Position numbers and translations under genes: made by a program | The notes under the pieces: model-generated | The model's database searches: none | Seen by the model: the letters and a program-made list of their open reading frames with translations, nothing else | What the model was told of the DNA's origin: nothing | Origin: Lachnotalea sp. AF33-28 | Lineage (GTDB): Bacteria; Bacillota; Clostridia; Lachnospirales; Lachnospiraceae | Assembly (NCBI RefSeq): GCF_003477885.1 | Contig: NZ_QUEE01000001.1 | Span: 124,001-188,000, forward strand | Direction of reading: 5' to 3' | DNA: 64,000 nucleotides | Shown here: piece by piece, positions 1 to 9,335 of the stretch | Layout of the letters: each line of letters starts with the position of its first letter | Numbering within the stretch: position 1 is the first letter of the stretch

Positions 1-14
1 CGGAGGGAATCCAA

Positions 15-443
15 ATGACATCCGACGCATGTTTACTGAACGATATTTACCAGAATGCACGCATGGGCATCCAGTCCATTCCTCAGCTGATCGAGATGAC
101 CGACGACCAGAAGTTCCGGGAAGTCCTGAAAGATCAGATGGCCGAATACCAGACCATCGCATCCACGGCGGAAATCATGCTGGCACAGCGCAAGGAAAAA
201 CCGGAGGAGATCGGCAGCATGGCAAAAATCTCATCCTATCTGATGACCGAGATGAAAACCATGACCGATAAATCGGTCTCCCATATGGCGGACATGATGA
301 TCCAGGGCAATACCATGGGCATGACCGCTATCATCCGCAACATGAGAGAACATGAGGACGCGGATATCGGGGCAACATCTCTGGCGGAAAAGCTTTTGGC
401 TACGGCAGAGCACAATGTAAGTGAAATGAAGAATTTTCTTTAA
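15..443 (+). CDS. Conserved helical hypothetical protein (142 aa)
   Basis: The start is supported by an AGG-rich site (GGAGGG) seven bases before the ATG. The protein is almost entirely predicted helix with no signal peptide or membrane segment. Its pattern of four amphipathic helices, with many Met and Glu residues, recalls the small ferritin-like or four-helix-bundle proteins of about 140 residues that are common and uncharacterised in Clostridia. I do not see a convincing di-iron ExxH pair, so no catalytic role is claimed. It is a single gene here, ended by a strong bidirectional terminator. The family resemblance is from memory; the function is unknown. Confidence 0.75.
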   Translation: MTSDACLLNDIYQNARMGIQSIPQLIEMTDDQKFREVLKDQMAEYQTIASTAEIMLAQRKEKPEEIGSMAKISSYLMTEMKTMTDKSVSHMADMMIQGNTMGMTAIIRNMREHEDADIGATSLAEKLLATAEHNVSEMKNFL

Positions 444-453
444 CTGTTAAAGA

Positions 454-470
454 CGTGCGCCAGGCGCACG
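454..470. repeat. Perfect GTGCGCC/GGCGCAC hairpin
   Basis: An eight-base arm (CGTGCGCC) and its complement surround a single A just after the first gene. A very similar hairpin (GTGCGCC, four-base loop, GGCGCAC) lies at 55024-55041 after the symporter gene. Neither is followed by a T run, so they are more likely small interspersed palindromes than terminators. Confidence 0.5.
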
Positions 471-477
471 CATAAGA

Positions 478-523
478 GGCAGGGCCCAAATTTCATGGTT
501 GAAATTTCAGGCCCTGCCTTTTA
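478..523. terminator. Strong bidirectional terminator
   Basis: GGCAGGGCC and its complement GGCCCTGCC form the base of a long stem that continues through AAATTTCA and TGAAATTT around a short loop. TTTTA follows on the plus side and TCTTAT on the minus side. It lies between the convergent genes ending at 443 and 521 and can serve both. Confidence 0.9.
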
Positions 524-2566
524 CGCCGGAATACCGTTCACGGCACATTTAATCACTGCAGCCTCCAGAGGTTTCAGAGTCATGGTATGATCCACCTGTC
601 TTCGGCCTATCATATCATATCCCGGCGGGACAGTAATCTCCTGTTCTGTATCTGAAAAATTAATGAAAAACCAATACCGGCAGTTTCCCTTCTGCCTGAC
701 AGACAGATCCACTCCGTCAGGCAGCAGCGCCCTGTCGCATGTCAGGGGCTTTTTTCTGAACAAAAGCCTCCCATACAGTTTCACAAGGAATTCCGGCTCG
801 GCATGTGCCGCCAGATACCAGGTCTCCCCCATTCCAAAGCGGTTTAATGTCAGTGCCGGCGTATCCGCATACCAGTCTCCGTCATAAACCGCGCAGCACT
901 CCGCGGTCTCTGTATGGATCACCTCGCAGAAATAATTGCAGCTCCAGCTCCCGTTAAGCCCCAAATCATTGTCCGGCAGCATGCGGATTCCATTTGTTTC
1001 CTTGGGATACAGGGTATCCAGTTCCTCCGCCCACACACCGGCAAGCGCCCTAAGCGGCCCCGGAAATCCCCCGGTGAAGCACAGATCCGACGCATCCACT
1101 ATTCCGCTAAAATAGGTGAGTAAGAGAATTCCACCAGCTTTCACAAAGGTTTCCAGCTTCTCCTTAAGCCCGTCCTTAACCAGATAGAGCATGGGCGCAG
1201 CTACCAGCTCATATCCGTTAAGCGGCTGCTCCTCATCCACCAGATCCACGGTAATCCCATATCTTCTAAGCGCGGCATAGTGTTCTCTCACAGTGCTTTC
1301 ATACTTTTTATCCTGTCTCGGTCCTTTCGCCCCTTCGATGGCCCAGCGATTATTCCAGTCATACAGAAGCGCAGCTTTTGCCGCACATTCAGAGCCGGTT
1401 ATTTCTCCTATTTCTTCCAGAAGTCCGCCCAAACAAGCCACCTCGTGAAAGATCCTCGTCTTCTCATGGCCGGAGTGTCCCACCACCGCCCCATGAAATT
1501 TCTCATATCCGCCGCGGCTCTTCCTCCACTGAAAATAAATGACCGATTCCGCTCCGTGAGCCACCGCCTGAAGGCAACCAGCCAGATGCATCCCGGGCCG
1601 CTTAGGCTTACCCACCTCTGTCCAGTTTGTCATGGAGGGGGTTGTCTCCATCAGTAAAAAAGGGAGGCGTTTTAAGGATCTGGCCACATCATATTCAAAC
1701 GCGGCGTTTACGGCCACCTCGCGGTCCGGCGCACTGCCCCACTCCGGATAGATGTCCAGGCCCGCTATATCCAGCGACGGCCCCAGCCTCGGATAATCCA
1801 CTTCAATAAAACTTCCGATCATATTTGTAGTTATAGGCACATTTGGCGAGAAGCGCCGCACGGCGCCGATCTCCAGATCCAGAAATTCTTTCGTCTGATG
1901 GGTCACAAATCTCTTCCAATCCAGCTCCAAGCCCTGCAGTGCCTTCTCCCCTCTAAAAGACGGCGAAACGATCTGTTCCCAGCTCGTATAGGTCTTTGAC
2001 CAGAAGGTGGTCCACCATGCATGGTTCAAACGTTCCAGCGTGCCATATTTACTTTTTAAAAAATTCCTGAAGGCAGCCTGACACAGGGGACAGTGGCATT
2101 CCCCATGGTACTCGTTGGAAATATGCCAAGCCTTCACTGCGGGATGGCATCCGTAGCGCTGTGCGAGCATCCGGTCTATACGGGATGTCAGTCTCCTGTA
2201 TGCAGGTGATGTGTAGCAGTGGTTCATCCGCATGCCGTACAGGTTTCTGTGCCGGTCCTCTCCCATGCGCAGGACCTCCGGATATTTTTCGGCGAGCCAA
2301 GCTGGCCTGGCTCCGCTGGGCGTGGCCAGGATCACTCCGATGCCATTCTGCCAAAGCCGGTCAATCACAGTGTCCAGCCATTCAAACTTCCATAACCCTT
2401 CTTCAGGCTCCAATGCCGCCCAGGCAAATACCCCCAGCGTGACGGTGTTTATATGTGCCAGCTTCATCATCCGGATATCCTGTTCCAGTATTTCCGGCAC
2501 ATCCAGCCACTGCTCCGGATAATAGTCCGCTCCGTGCAGAATCCCCTTCCTGTTCCATACCGCCAT
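521..2566 (-). CDS. Glycoside hydrolase family 42 beta-galactosidase
   Basis: This is a 681-residue cytoplasmic enzyme without a signal peptide, the normal length for GH42. It would release terminal beta-galactose from imported oligosaccharides. The barrel opens with GADYYPEQW near residue 13. The acid/base is Glu152 in HISNEYHGE, and the nucleophile is Glu307 in LLMETTPS. Cys117, Cys157, Cys159 and Cys162 match the four-cysteine zinc site of many GH42 enzymes. The start has a GGGAGG site. It is the last gene of the locus A operon, 18 bases after the second FAD oxidoreductase. GH42 often acts on galactan or arabinogalactan fragments, but the true substrate here is not shown. Confidence 0.93.
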   Translation of the reverse strand: MAVWNRKGILHGADYYPEQWLDVPEILEQDIRMMKLAHINTVTLGVFAWAALEPEEGLWKFEWLDTVIDRLWQNGIGVILATPSGARPAWLAEKYPEVLRMGEDRHRNLYGMRMNHCYTSPAYRRLTSRIDRMLAQRYGCHPAVKAWHISNEYHGECHCPLCQAAFRNFLKSKYGTLERLNHAWWTTFWSKTYTSWEQIVSPSFRGEKALQGLELDWKRFVTHQTKEFLDLEIGAVRRFSPNVPITTNMIGSFIEVDYPRLGPSLDIAGLDIYPEWGSAPDREVAVNAAFEYDVARSLKRLPFLLMETTPSMTNWTEVGKPKRPGMHLAGCLQAVAHGAESVIYFQWRKSRGGYEKFHGAVVGHSGHEKTRIFHEVACLGGLLEEIGEITGSECAAKAALLYDWNNRWAIEGAKGPRQDKKYESTVREHYAALRRYGITVDLVDEEQPLNGYELVAAPMLYLVKDGLKEKLETFVKAGGILLLTYFSGIVDASDLCFTGGFPGPLRALAGVWAEELDTLYPKETNGIRMLPDNDLGLNGSWSCNYFCEVIHTETAECCAVYDGDWYADTPALTLNRFGMGETWYLAAHAEPEFLVKLYGRLLFRKKPLTCDRALLPDGVDLSVRQKGNCRYWFFINFSDTEQEITVPPGYDMIGRRQVDHTMTLKPLEAAVIKCAVNGIPA

Positions 2567-2584
2567 ATTTTTCTGCCTCCCAAG

Positions 2585-3601
2585 TCAGCCCAACTCTATC
2601 CGGCCAAGCGCTTTCCCAGCGCCCTCGATACCTGCAGCAATTGCATTAATATTATCGTACTCCTTTGTATGTTGATTAAGCAGGATCAGCGTGTCATATG
2701 GGTTTGAATCGAAAATGCGCAGCCCATAGCAGCTAATGAGCGGTGCAACATGAATGATATCGGCTTCCCCGAATCCTTCCAGATTCTCCCTCATCCAGTC
2801 GCGCAGCCTATATGCCAGAATCCTCAGCCCTGCACGGGCATCTGAAAGTGTAAAACAGTCCACAGCCTTCAAATCAGCCGACAGGCCGTACAGCACCGTC
2901 TCGCCCAAACACCTGCTGTGCAGGAAAAGCAGCCGCTCTGTATACAGCTTTAAATCTCCCCGGTCTGCAGAAAAACCGCAGACGACGGTTCCTGTCAGGC
3001 TTTCTCTTGTTTCCTCCAGGATGGATGCGGCAGCCAGCCTTAGACTGTCTGTTCCAATCCCATTGAACTTCACGCCGGCGACTGCACATCCTCTCCCCTT
3101 TTTCCAGGCAAGTCCGGCCATGCAGCCTGCTTCCGTCAAATCTGTACCGTCTATGACAACGGAAGCCTCCACATTCAGCCATCCGTTTTTCGTACAAAAA
3201 CGCAGCCCTGCCGGGAGCTTTGAAGAAGCGTCTTCCCTCCACAGCATATCGGCCGGATACACATGGGTGAGAACCGTGACTCCGGCCGCATCCAGCATCC
3301 GCCTTAGCACCACTTTCAGTTTCTGATCATTAAAGAGCGTACAGTCCTCTGTGCTTTGCCCCGGCTGCTCTGAAGCATCCCGCAATATATTCTCCGCATA
3401 CTCCCGAACCTTCGCAGAATCTGCCTGCTGCAGCGGTATATAGGTCATGAGTCCTCCGGAAGCCATGCCTCCAAGAGCACCACCCTCTTCTGCCAGAAGG
3501 ACCTTTTTCCCTTCCCGGGATACTTCCAGTGCGGCAATACATCCTTCCAGACTGCCGCCAATTACCAGAACATCACACACAAATGTCTGTCTTTCCTTCA
3601 T
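2585..3601 (-). CDS. FAD-dependent oxidoreductase, short form (338 aa)
   Basis: The N terminus has a Rossmann fold for FAD binding: DVLVIGGSLEGCIAALE followed by an acidic residue after VLLAE, then GALGGMASGG, as in the FAD_oxidored (PF12831) group. I chose ATG 3601 because GGAGAGGAG lies just upstream. It overlaps the end of the preceding oxidoreductase gene by 29 bases, which suggests translational coupling. The protein is much shorter than its neighbour (531 aa) and lacks the usual C-terminal FAD-binding stretch rich in Gly and Ala. It may therefore be a partner subunit or a reduced paralogue. The substrate is unknown; the locus suggests a sugar or glycoside derivative. Confidence 0.8.
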   Translation of the reverse strand: MKERQTFVCDVLVIGGSLEGCIAALEVSREGKKVLLAEEGGALGGMASGGLMTYIPLQQADSAKVREYAENILRDASEQPGQSTEDCTLFNDQKLKVVLRRMLDAAGVTVLTHVYPADMLWREDASSKLPAGLRFCTKNGWLNVEASVVIDGTDLTEAGCMAGLAWKKGRGCAVAGVKFNGIGTDSLRLAAASILEETRESLTGTVVCGFSADRGDLKLYTERLLFLHSRCLGETVLYGLSADLKAVDCFTLSDARAGLRILAYRLRDWMRENLEGFGEADIIHVAPLISCYGLRIFDSNPYDTLILLNQHTKEYDNINAIAAGIEGAGKALGRIELG

Positions 3602-5168
3602 TTTTCTCCTCTCCGATTTCCCCATTGCCAGCCGGCTCTCCCGCCTCGGCAAGCAGTCCCAGCTCTTTCAGCCTTTTTTCCCCGCCAAGCCACACATCCT
3701 GTTCCAGCAGCTCTTTCTGGAGTTTATGGATATCAAGGCTGCGCACCGTAATCTTTAAGCGGGCGGCCAAAGCTGCAGCAGCGCCCGCCGCCTGTCCCAG
3801 CGCCATGCCCGCGGACTGATACCGAAGCATCGTCTGCGGCACTGCAGATACACCTTTTCCGCTGGCAGCCAGCAGGTTCTCCACTCCTTTAGGTACCATT
3901 ACCCCAAAAGGTATGTCCACGGTGGCCCTGCTCACAAATTCTCCGGTGCGCTTAAAATTCATCTGCCGGGGCCTGCAGGCAATCACATCCGGGGCATAAA
4001 TATCCTCTTCCTTATCCGCTGATTTAGCATAGCGAGGATCGTCCGTCAGACCGCGCAGGATATTGTATTCAATATCCGTCCCGTTAGCAGTGGGATCGTC
4101 CGACACAATCTTATCCGCCGTTGTATGTTCATCCTTATCAAAGGTTATGCTGCCTTCGATTCCTCTGCTCACCCTAAGCGCCAGCTCATCTGAGATCTGT
4201 GCCACATATGCATGCTCAAATCCCGGAATATTTTTCACCATGAAATCAGCCACATAATAGACAGCCTCATGGGCCCTGCTCTCGGCATCTGACAGCACGA
4301 ACGGATCCAGAGAACGGATTCTCCACATCTGTGAATTGATCACCGCCGTGTCCGTGCCTTTCCTTCCGATAATACAGCAGGAATCCATCGCGAAGATGTC
4401 ACCGAGCTCTCTCTTGAAACGCCCTTCCTTTATCGCATCCTGGAACAGATCCCAGTCTTCACCTCCGGAATGCGGAAAATACAGCACATCCCGTTCCAGC
4501 CATACCTTCTCAAACTCTTCAAAATTCTTCATTGCATCAATTCCGACCGGAAATGTTTCGGGATGATTCTTAAAATGCCGATACAGTTTCTCCAGATCCA
4601 CATTGGCAAACTTAAAGGTCAACGTGGCCATGCCGCAGGCATATCTGACCGGAGCGTCAGCTCCCCATGCCATATCGCACTCGCCGGTGGTATCCACCAC
4701 CTGCTCTGCCCGGATGAGCGCAGGGCCGTCCGGAGTATTGACATATGCTCCAGCCGCTCTGTTCCCAATCCTATACGGTTCCATAGCCATGGTCCGGTAC
4801 AGTACTTTTACGCCGTAATCCGCCATCATCTCGTCAAAGGTCACCTTCATCTGCTCCGGATCATGCACCAGCCGTCCGTCCGGATACTGCCACCTTTCAG
4901 CCGCCGCATTTTTCTTCACCATGCGCTGCATCCATTCCAGTCCTATGCCCCGCATAACCAGACGGCCGTCCCTTGTCACATAATGATTATATACATTTGA
5001 AATCATGCTGGAGGCGGCAATTCCGCCCAGATAAGTCCCCCGTTCCAGGAGAATCACATCCGCACCGGCTTTCGCTGCACCAAGAGCGGCCGCACAACCG
5101 GCACAGCCGCCGCCGCACACCAGCACGTCTGCCGCCGCTATTTCTCTTATTTCTTTCATTTCTCTCAT
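3573..5168 (-). CDS. FAD-dependent oxidoreductase (PF12831-like)
   Basis: The protein of about 531 residues starts with the FAD motif VLVCGGGCAGCAAALGAAKAG, of which GGGCAG is the glycine loop, then LLERGTYLGG. Near the C terminus GVENLLAASGKGVSA and GQAAGAAAALAA match the second FAD contact of this family. The family is found beside polysaccharide-degrading enzymes, where its chemistry is mostly unproven. I prefer ATG 5168, which has GAGG five bases upstream; the first ATG, at 5189, has no clear site. It lies between the MalG-type permease and the second oxidoreductase, so it probably acts on the imported compound in the cytoplasm. Cys-rich stretches (DSCCIIG) are notable but unassigned. Confidence 0.85.
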   Translation of the reverse strand: MREMKEIREIAAADVLVCGGGCAGCAAALGAAKAGADVILLERGTYLGGIAASSMISNVYNHYVTRDGRLVMRGIGLEWMQRMVKKNAAAERWQYPDGRLVHDPEQMKVTFDEMMADYGVKVLYRTMAMEPYRIGNRAAGAYVNTPDGPALIRAEQVVDTTGECDMAWGADAPVRYACGMATLTFKFANVDLEKLYRHFKNHPETFPVGIDAMKNFEEFEKVWLERDVLYFPHSGGEDWDLFQDAIKEGRFKRELGDIFAMDSCCIIGRKGTDTAVINSQMWRIRSLDPFVLSDAESRAHEAVYYVADFMVKNIPGFEHAYVAQISDELALRVSRGIEGSITFDKDEHTTADKIVSDDPTANGTDIEYNILRGLTDDPRYAKSADKEEDIYAPDVIACRPRQMNFKRTGEFVSRATVDIPFGVMVPKGVENLLAASGKGVSAVPQTMLRYQSAGMALGQAAGAAAALAARLKITVRSLDIHKLQKELLEQDVWLGGEKRLKELGLLAEAGEPAGNGEIGEEKNEGKTDICV

Positions 5169-5232
5169 TTCTGCCTCATTTCCGCACATCCGCCGCGCAG
5201 CCTGATACCGGCCGGCGCGCTCCGGATCACTA

Positions 5233-6072
5233 TTAATTTTTCATACCGGTCGTAGCTATCCCCTGAACGAAATATTTCTGCAGGAACACAAACAGGAGAA
5301 CGACGGGAAGCAGGCTGACGCAGGACATGGCGATTATGCTGTTCCAGTTCACAACAGAATCCGCATCGATTGCCAGCCTAAGTCCCAGCGATACCGGATA
5401 AGCCTTCACCCTGTCAATATACAGCAGAGGGTTAAAAAAATCGTTCCATGTCCATACCGTCTGAAACAGGGCGGCCGATACAATCGGGGCTTTCGCCAGA
5501 GGCAGGATCACTCTGATCAGAATCTGCCATTTGCCCGCACCGTCAATATAAGCCGCCTCATCCAGATCCGCAGGGATTCCTCTGAAAAATTGCACCAGCA
5601 GATAGGTAAAAAAAGGATTTGCCGCCATGGCCGCCATTATGTAAAACGGAATATAGCTGTTAAGCCATCCGAAATTATTGAACAGAATATATCTGGGAAT
5701 CATGATCACGGTATTGGGCAGCATCATGGTGGACAGCATCACTGTAAACAACACCTTTCTGCCTGCAAACTCAAAACGTGAAAACCCATAAGCCACCAGA
5801 CAGGCGGATGCTGCTGTGAGCAGGACCGTAGGCGCCACCATCTTGCAGGAATTCAGCAAAAACAGAGAAAACGGCACCGCCGCAGTGGACTTCCATCCGT
5901 TGATGAACCCTTCCAACGTGAATTTCTCCGGCAGCAGCGCGATCGATGTAAAAATTTCCGCGTTATCCTTAAATGCGGCGAAAAACAGCCACAAAAGCGG
6001 ATATCCCATTATGACAGCCGTCGCCGTAACAACGATATAGAGCCCAGCCTTCTTGATTTTTCGTTTTACCAT
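5233..6072 (-). CDS. Sugar ABC transporter permease, MalG type (locus A)
   Basis: This 279-residue inner-membrane protein has about six hydrophobic segments and the cytoplasmic EAA loop (EAAYIDGAGKWQILIRVILP, about residues 175-194) that contacts the ATPase. It ends with the usual GIATTGMKN-like tail of the MalG (CUT1) family. It starts three bases after the stop of the MalF-type gene, so the two are coupled. It pairs with the MalF-type permease and the lipoprotein of locus A to import an oligosaccharide. No ATPase is encoded nearby. Confidence 0.92.
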   Translation of the reverse strand: MVKRKIKKAGLYIVVTATAVIMGYPLLWLFFAAFKDNAEIFTSIALLPEKFTLEGFINGWKSTAAVPFSLFLLNSCKMVAPTVLLTAASACLVAYGFSRFEFAGRKVLFTVMLSTMMLPNTVIMIPRYILFNNFGWLNSYIPFYIMAAMAANPFFTYLLVQFFRGIPADLDEAAYIDGAGKWQILIRVILPLAKAPIVSAALFQTVWTWNDFFNPLLYIDRVKAYPVSLGLRLAIDADSVVNWNSIIAMSCVSLLPVVLLFVFLQKYFVQGIATTGMKN

Positions 6073-6075
6073 GCC

Positions 6076-6951
6076 TTACACCTCATCTCCGTAATAAACC
6101 CATTTTTTGGACAATGCAAAGAAAATCAGAGTAAAGCTTATGATGACAGTAAATAGAATCCAGGAAAGCGCGCTGGCATAGCCGATCTTCATATCCCGAA
6201 ACGCCGTGTCGTACAGGTACAGCGAATAGAGATAGGTCTGTTTCACAGGTCCGCCCTTCGTTATGAGATAAGCAGGTGTGAAGATCTGAATGATCTCAAT
6301 CGTCTGCATGATCATATTAAAAAATATAATCGGAGATATCATCGGAAGCGTGATATTCTTGAATACTTGAAGAGGCCTGGCCCCATCTATTTTGGCAGCT
6401 TCAGTGATATCCGCAGGGACATTTTTAAGGGCAGCCAGAAAAAGCACCATCGGAGCGCCCATCTGCCATAAAGGCAGCAGCATCATTACATACAGCACCA
6501 GATCCGGATTCCCCAGCCAGTTAGGTCCGCTGATGCCGGCCGCTCCCAGGAGCAGATTCAACAGACCGTCCTTTTTAAATACATATTTCCAAAGAACTGC
6601 CAGCGCTACGCTGGATCCCAGTATGGAGGGCAGGTAAAAGACAGTGTAGTATATCCCCCTGCACCGTCTTAGCTTATTCAGCATCAGGGCAACTAACAGC
6701 GCGCTGCACAGCTTCAGGGGAACGGATATACCCGTATACAGCAGGGTCTTTAACAGCGAGCTAAGGAATGTTTTATCCTGTGTAAAGATGTTTTTGTAGT
6801 TTGCAAGTCCAGTAAAGCTGATGTGAAACATATCATAGTCCGTAAACGAATAGATCAGGGATACCACAAACGGATACAGCGTCAGTATCAGGAAACCGGC
6901 CAGCCAGGGTGCTATGTAGAGATAACCCAGATATTTATCCTTTTTATGCAT
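6076..6951 (-). CDS. Sugar ABC transporter permease, MalF type (locus A)
   Basis: This 291-residue protein has six predicted membrane segments, beginning with LGYLYIAPWLAGFLILTLYP, which is typical of CUT1 MalF/UgpA-type permeases. The EAA loop is ITEAAKIDGARPLQVFKNIT. It is second in the operon after the binding protein, separated by a 79-base gap that holds a strong stem-loop. Its own ribosome site is weak, which together with the stem-loop would give less permease than binding protein. Confidence 0.92.
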   Translation of the reverse strand: MHKKDKYLGYLYIAPWLAGFLILTLYPFVVSLIYSFTDYDMFHISFTGLANYKNIFTQDKTFLSSLLKTLLYTGISVPLKLCSALLVALMLNKLRRCRGIYYTVFYLPSILGSSVALAVLWKYVFKKDGLLNLLLGAAGISGPNWLGNPDLVLYVMMLLPLWQMGAPMVLFLAALKNVPADITEAAKIDGARPLQVFKNITLPMISPIIFFNMIMQTIEIIQIFTPAYLITKGGPVKQTYLYSLYLYDTAFRDMKIGYASALSWILFTVIISFTLIFFALSKKWVYYGDEV

Positions 6952-6978
6952 AATTCATACCAAGCCTTTCAATGCCTG

Positions 6979-7010
6979 CCGCACAGCTGCCTTGGGGCGG
7001 CTGTGCGGCT
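6979..7010 (-). promoter_or_regulatory. Stem-loop between binding protein and permease genes (locus A)
   Basis: GCCGCACAGC and GCTGTGCGGC pair around GCC-TTGG-GGC just after the lipoprotein stop codon. There is no T run, so it is more likely an mRNA-stabilising or partial-termination element that raises binding protein over permease. Stem-loops also follow the binding protein genes of loci B and C. Confidence 0.6.
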
Positions 7011-7030
7011 TGAAGTGTACAGCATTCCAA

Positions 7031-8422
7031 TCATCTGCCGCTTCCGGCCAGATCCCCCAGCACCTTAGTCAGATCCTGTATCATACCGTCGGAGCCTTCC
7101 GATGGCGAGGATACGCCGTAGATCACCTTTTCCATGTATTCCACAAATACGGCCTTAACCGAGGAATTCAGCTCATAAGCGCCGTTTTTCAGCGATATGG
7201 TATCGTTGGATATCTTAACCCCCTGTGACATTAAATCGCTTAGCATCTGATTGCTTTCCAGCGCATTCAGCGCGGTCCTGCTGCCCGGCACACCGCGGAC
7301 TGTTCCCAGAATCAGCGATGCCTCTTCACTGTTTAGAAACCATTCCAGAAATTCTGCCGACGCTTTCTGATGGGCCGTATCCACATTTTTATTGATCGCC
7401 ACCATCAGAGACGGACAGCATTCCTGGCCGGAAATCTCTGCATCCTCAAACATCGGCATGCCGGTTACGCCGTAATCATAGGACAGGCCTGCAATTTCCG
7501 TATCAATATTGGAGAAAAACAGGAATATACCTCCGATATTACCGTTTAACCATAGCGGGTTGTTCTGCATGGAATCATACAGCACCGCCTCTTCATAAGG
7601 CTGGGACACTCCTTCGTCAAAAATCTTCATAAAGCTTTCATACGCCTGTGTCATCTGTGATTCGTCAAACCCCAGGGTGAAATCATCCCGCACATCGATA
7701 TCATTTGTGATCTGCTCCAGCATGGGCTTTAATATGTAGCGCAGATATCCGTCGGTCACGGATGTGGTCATATAGGCTTCGGGATTCTTCTCATGCAGCT
7801 CTTTGCCTATGCGTATAAAATCGTCCCATGTCTCCATCGCAAGATTCCCGTTTTCGTCACACCAGTCAGCCAGCAGCGACTTATTATACAGAAATACCGT
7901 GCCGTTATAGCCAAATGGCAGCACTACTGTCTGGCCATCCATGATACAGTAATCCGTCATCATCTGCTCTGGAACTGTAGTCAGGTCAATGCTGTCTTTA
8001 TAGCTGCCAAAATCCGCAAACGCATCACCTCTGGCATAGAGCTCGGCAACCCAGCCCTGATCCACCTGGAAAAAGTCAGGGGCATTGCCGCTTGCCAGCT
8101 GCGTTACCAATTTTTCGTAGTAACCGGAAAAGCTGGAATACTCCGCCTCGACTGTCACACCGGGATGCGCTTTCTGATATACATCGATCGCCTTTAAGGT
8201 TGCCTCATGTCTCGCATCGCCGCCCCACCAGGAAAATCTGAGCGTAATTTCCTCCCCTTTTGGGGTCTGCGGCGCGTCTGTCTCCGTCTCTGCGCTGCTC
8301 CCGCTCTCCTGTTGCACAGATGACTGTTCCCCTTCAGTCTCTACAGTGGCCTTCTCGCCGCAGGCTGCCAGCGTTAACGTCAGCAAAAACACCATAACCA
8401 TAGACAATACCTTCTTTTTCAT
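7031..8422 (-). CDS. Sugar-binding lipoprotein of ABC importer (locus A)
   Basis: The 463-residue protein has a lipoprotein signal: Lys-rich start, hydrophobic core, and lipobox LAAC with the lipid-bearing Cys at residue 21. A Ser/Thr/Glu linker follows, then the family 1 solute-binding fold beginning EEITLRFSWWGGDARHEA. GAGGAGG precedes the ATG. It is the first gene of the locus A operon and captures the sugar outside the cell. The mature N terminus is nearly the same as in the locus D binding protein (EEITLRVSWWG-EARHEATLKA pattern), so the two are paralogues. The ligand is unknown. Confidence 0.93.
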   Translation of the reverse strand: MKKKVLSMVMVFLLTLTLAACGEKATVETEGEQSSVQQESGSSAETETDAPQTPKGEEITLRFSWWGGDARHEATLKAIDVYQKAHPGVTVEAEYSSFSGYYEKLVTQLASGNAPDFFQVDQGWVAELYARGDAFADFGSYKDSIDLTTVPEQMMTDYCIMDGQTVVLPFGYNGTVFLYNKSLLADWCDENGNLAMETWDDFIRIGKELHEKNPEAYMTTSVTDGYLRYILKPMLEQITNDIDVRDDFTLGFDESQMTQAYESFMKIFDEGVSQPYEEAVLYDSMQNNPLWLNGNIGGIFLFFSNIDTEIAGLSYDYGVTGMPMFEDAEISGQECCPSLMVAINKNVDTAHQKASAEFLEWFLNSEEASLILGTVRGVPGSRTALNALESNQMLSDLMSQGVKISNDTISLKNGAYELNSSVKAVFVEYMEKVIYGVSSPSEGSDGMIQDLTKVLGDLAGSGR

Positions 8423-8503
8423 TGATAACCTCCTCTTATGATTTTTTATTTTGCTGCTGTCTGCATTCTAACATCCGTCCCGCTTTTCTCACAGTTCTTT
8501 CCA

Positions 8504-8533
8504 TTGACAAAACTTCTCATCACATGCTAACAT
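8504..8533 (+). promoter_or_regulatory. Promoter of the locus A regulator/kinase pair
   Basis: A perfect TTGACA -35 box is followed after 18 bases by TAACAT, about 55 bases before the response regulator ATG. The 166-base divergent gap also contains the promoter for the binding protein on the other strand, where only a weak box (TAGAAT, minus strand, near 8467-8472) is visible. This fits activation by the regulator. Confidence 0.65.
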
Positions 8534-8588
8534 GGGGAAAATGGTATCTTTATATGATATAAAGACTCACTAAAAGGACTGATGGGCG

Positions 8589-9335
8589 ATGTATTCCTTG
8601 ATTATTGTTGAAGATGATGATAATATCCGAAGTGGGCTGGTGCATCTGTTCCCATGGGAAGAAGCCGGCTTTGACGTCACCGGCGATTTTTCCAACGGCC
8701 AGACCGCATGGCAGTATATCCAGACCCATGACGGTATCACCGCGGTGCTCACGGACATCCGCATGCCGGTGATGGACGGATTGGCTCTCACACAGAAAAT
8801 CTATGAAAATTTCCCGGATATCCATGTATTTCTGGTCTCCGGTTACCGTGATTTTTCCTATGCCCAGGAGGCCCTGCGCTATAACGTGCGCGACTTCCTG
8901 TTAAAACCTCTGCGTCACTCCGTACTCATGCTGGCGTTTCTTAAACTGAAGGATGAGCTGGACAAAAACGGCGTGGCAGAAGGGGAGTCCACCCTGTCCA
9001 ATCAGTATTACGAACAGATTATCCGCAATGTCAAGGCATATGTGATGGAAAATCTTCGCTCTGCCAGCCTGGAAGAGGCTGCTTTTCTTGTGCATCTAAG
9101 CGGCGGCTATCTGTCCCGCCTGTTCAAAAGCCACACAGGGCTCTCCTTCTCCGAATACGTACTGAAAAAGAGGATGGAGCGCGCATGCGTCCTCTTAAAC
9201 GATGCCCGCAACCGGATCTATGATATTTCAGACGCCATCGGTTATGACAATCCGAAGAACTTTTCCAGAGCCTTTAAAAACTTTTATAATCAGTCGCCAA
9301 AGGAATATCGTGAAAAAGGGGGAAATTCTTCATGA
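8589..9335 (+). CDS. Response regulator with AraC-type DNA-binding domain (locus A)
   Basis: This YesN-type regulator has an N-terminal receiver domain (residues 1-120) with acidic pocket Glu8-Asp9-Asp10, phospho-acceptor Asp56 in TDIRMPVMDG and Lys106 in LLKPL. A two-helix AraC domain follows at about residues 145-245, ending FSRAFKNFYNQSPKEYR. At 248 residues it is a compact form lacking the long middle linker. The kinase start overlaps its stop as ATGA, so the two are coupled. It most likely activates the divergent locus A operon in response to an extracellular sugar signal. Confidence 0.93.
   Translation: MYSLIIVEDDDNIRSGLVHLFPWEEAGFDVTGDFSNGQTAWQYIQTHDGITAVLTDIRMPVMDGLALTQKIYENFPDIHVFLVSGYRDFSYAQEALRYNVRDFLLKPLRHSVLMLAFLKLKDELDKNGVAEGESTLSNQYYEQIIRNVKAYVMENLRSASLEEAAFLVHLSGGYLSRLFKSHTGLSFSEYVLKKRMERACVLLNDARNRIYDISDAIGYDNPKNFSRAFKNFYNQSPKEYREKGGNSS

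Noticed and set aside
29..271. Second plus-strand frame inside the first gene
   Set aside because: It lacks its own ribosome site and is fully nested in a better supported gene.
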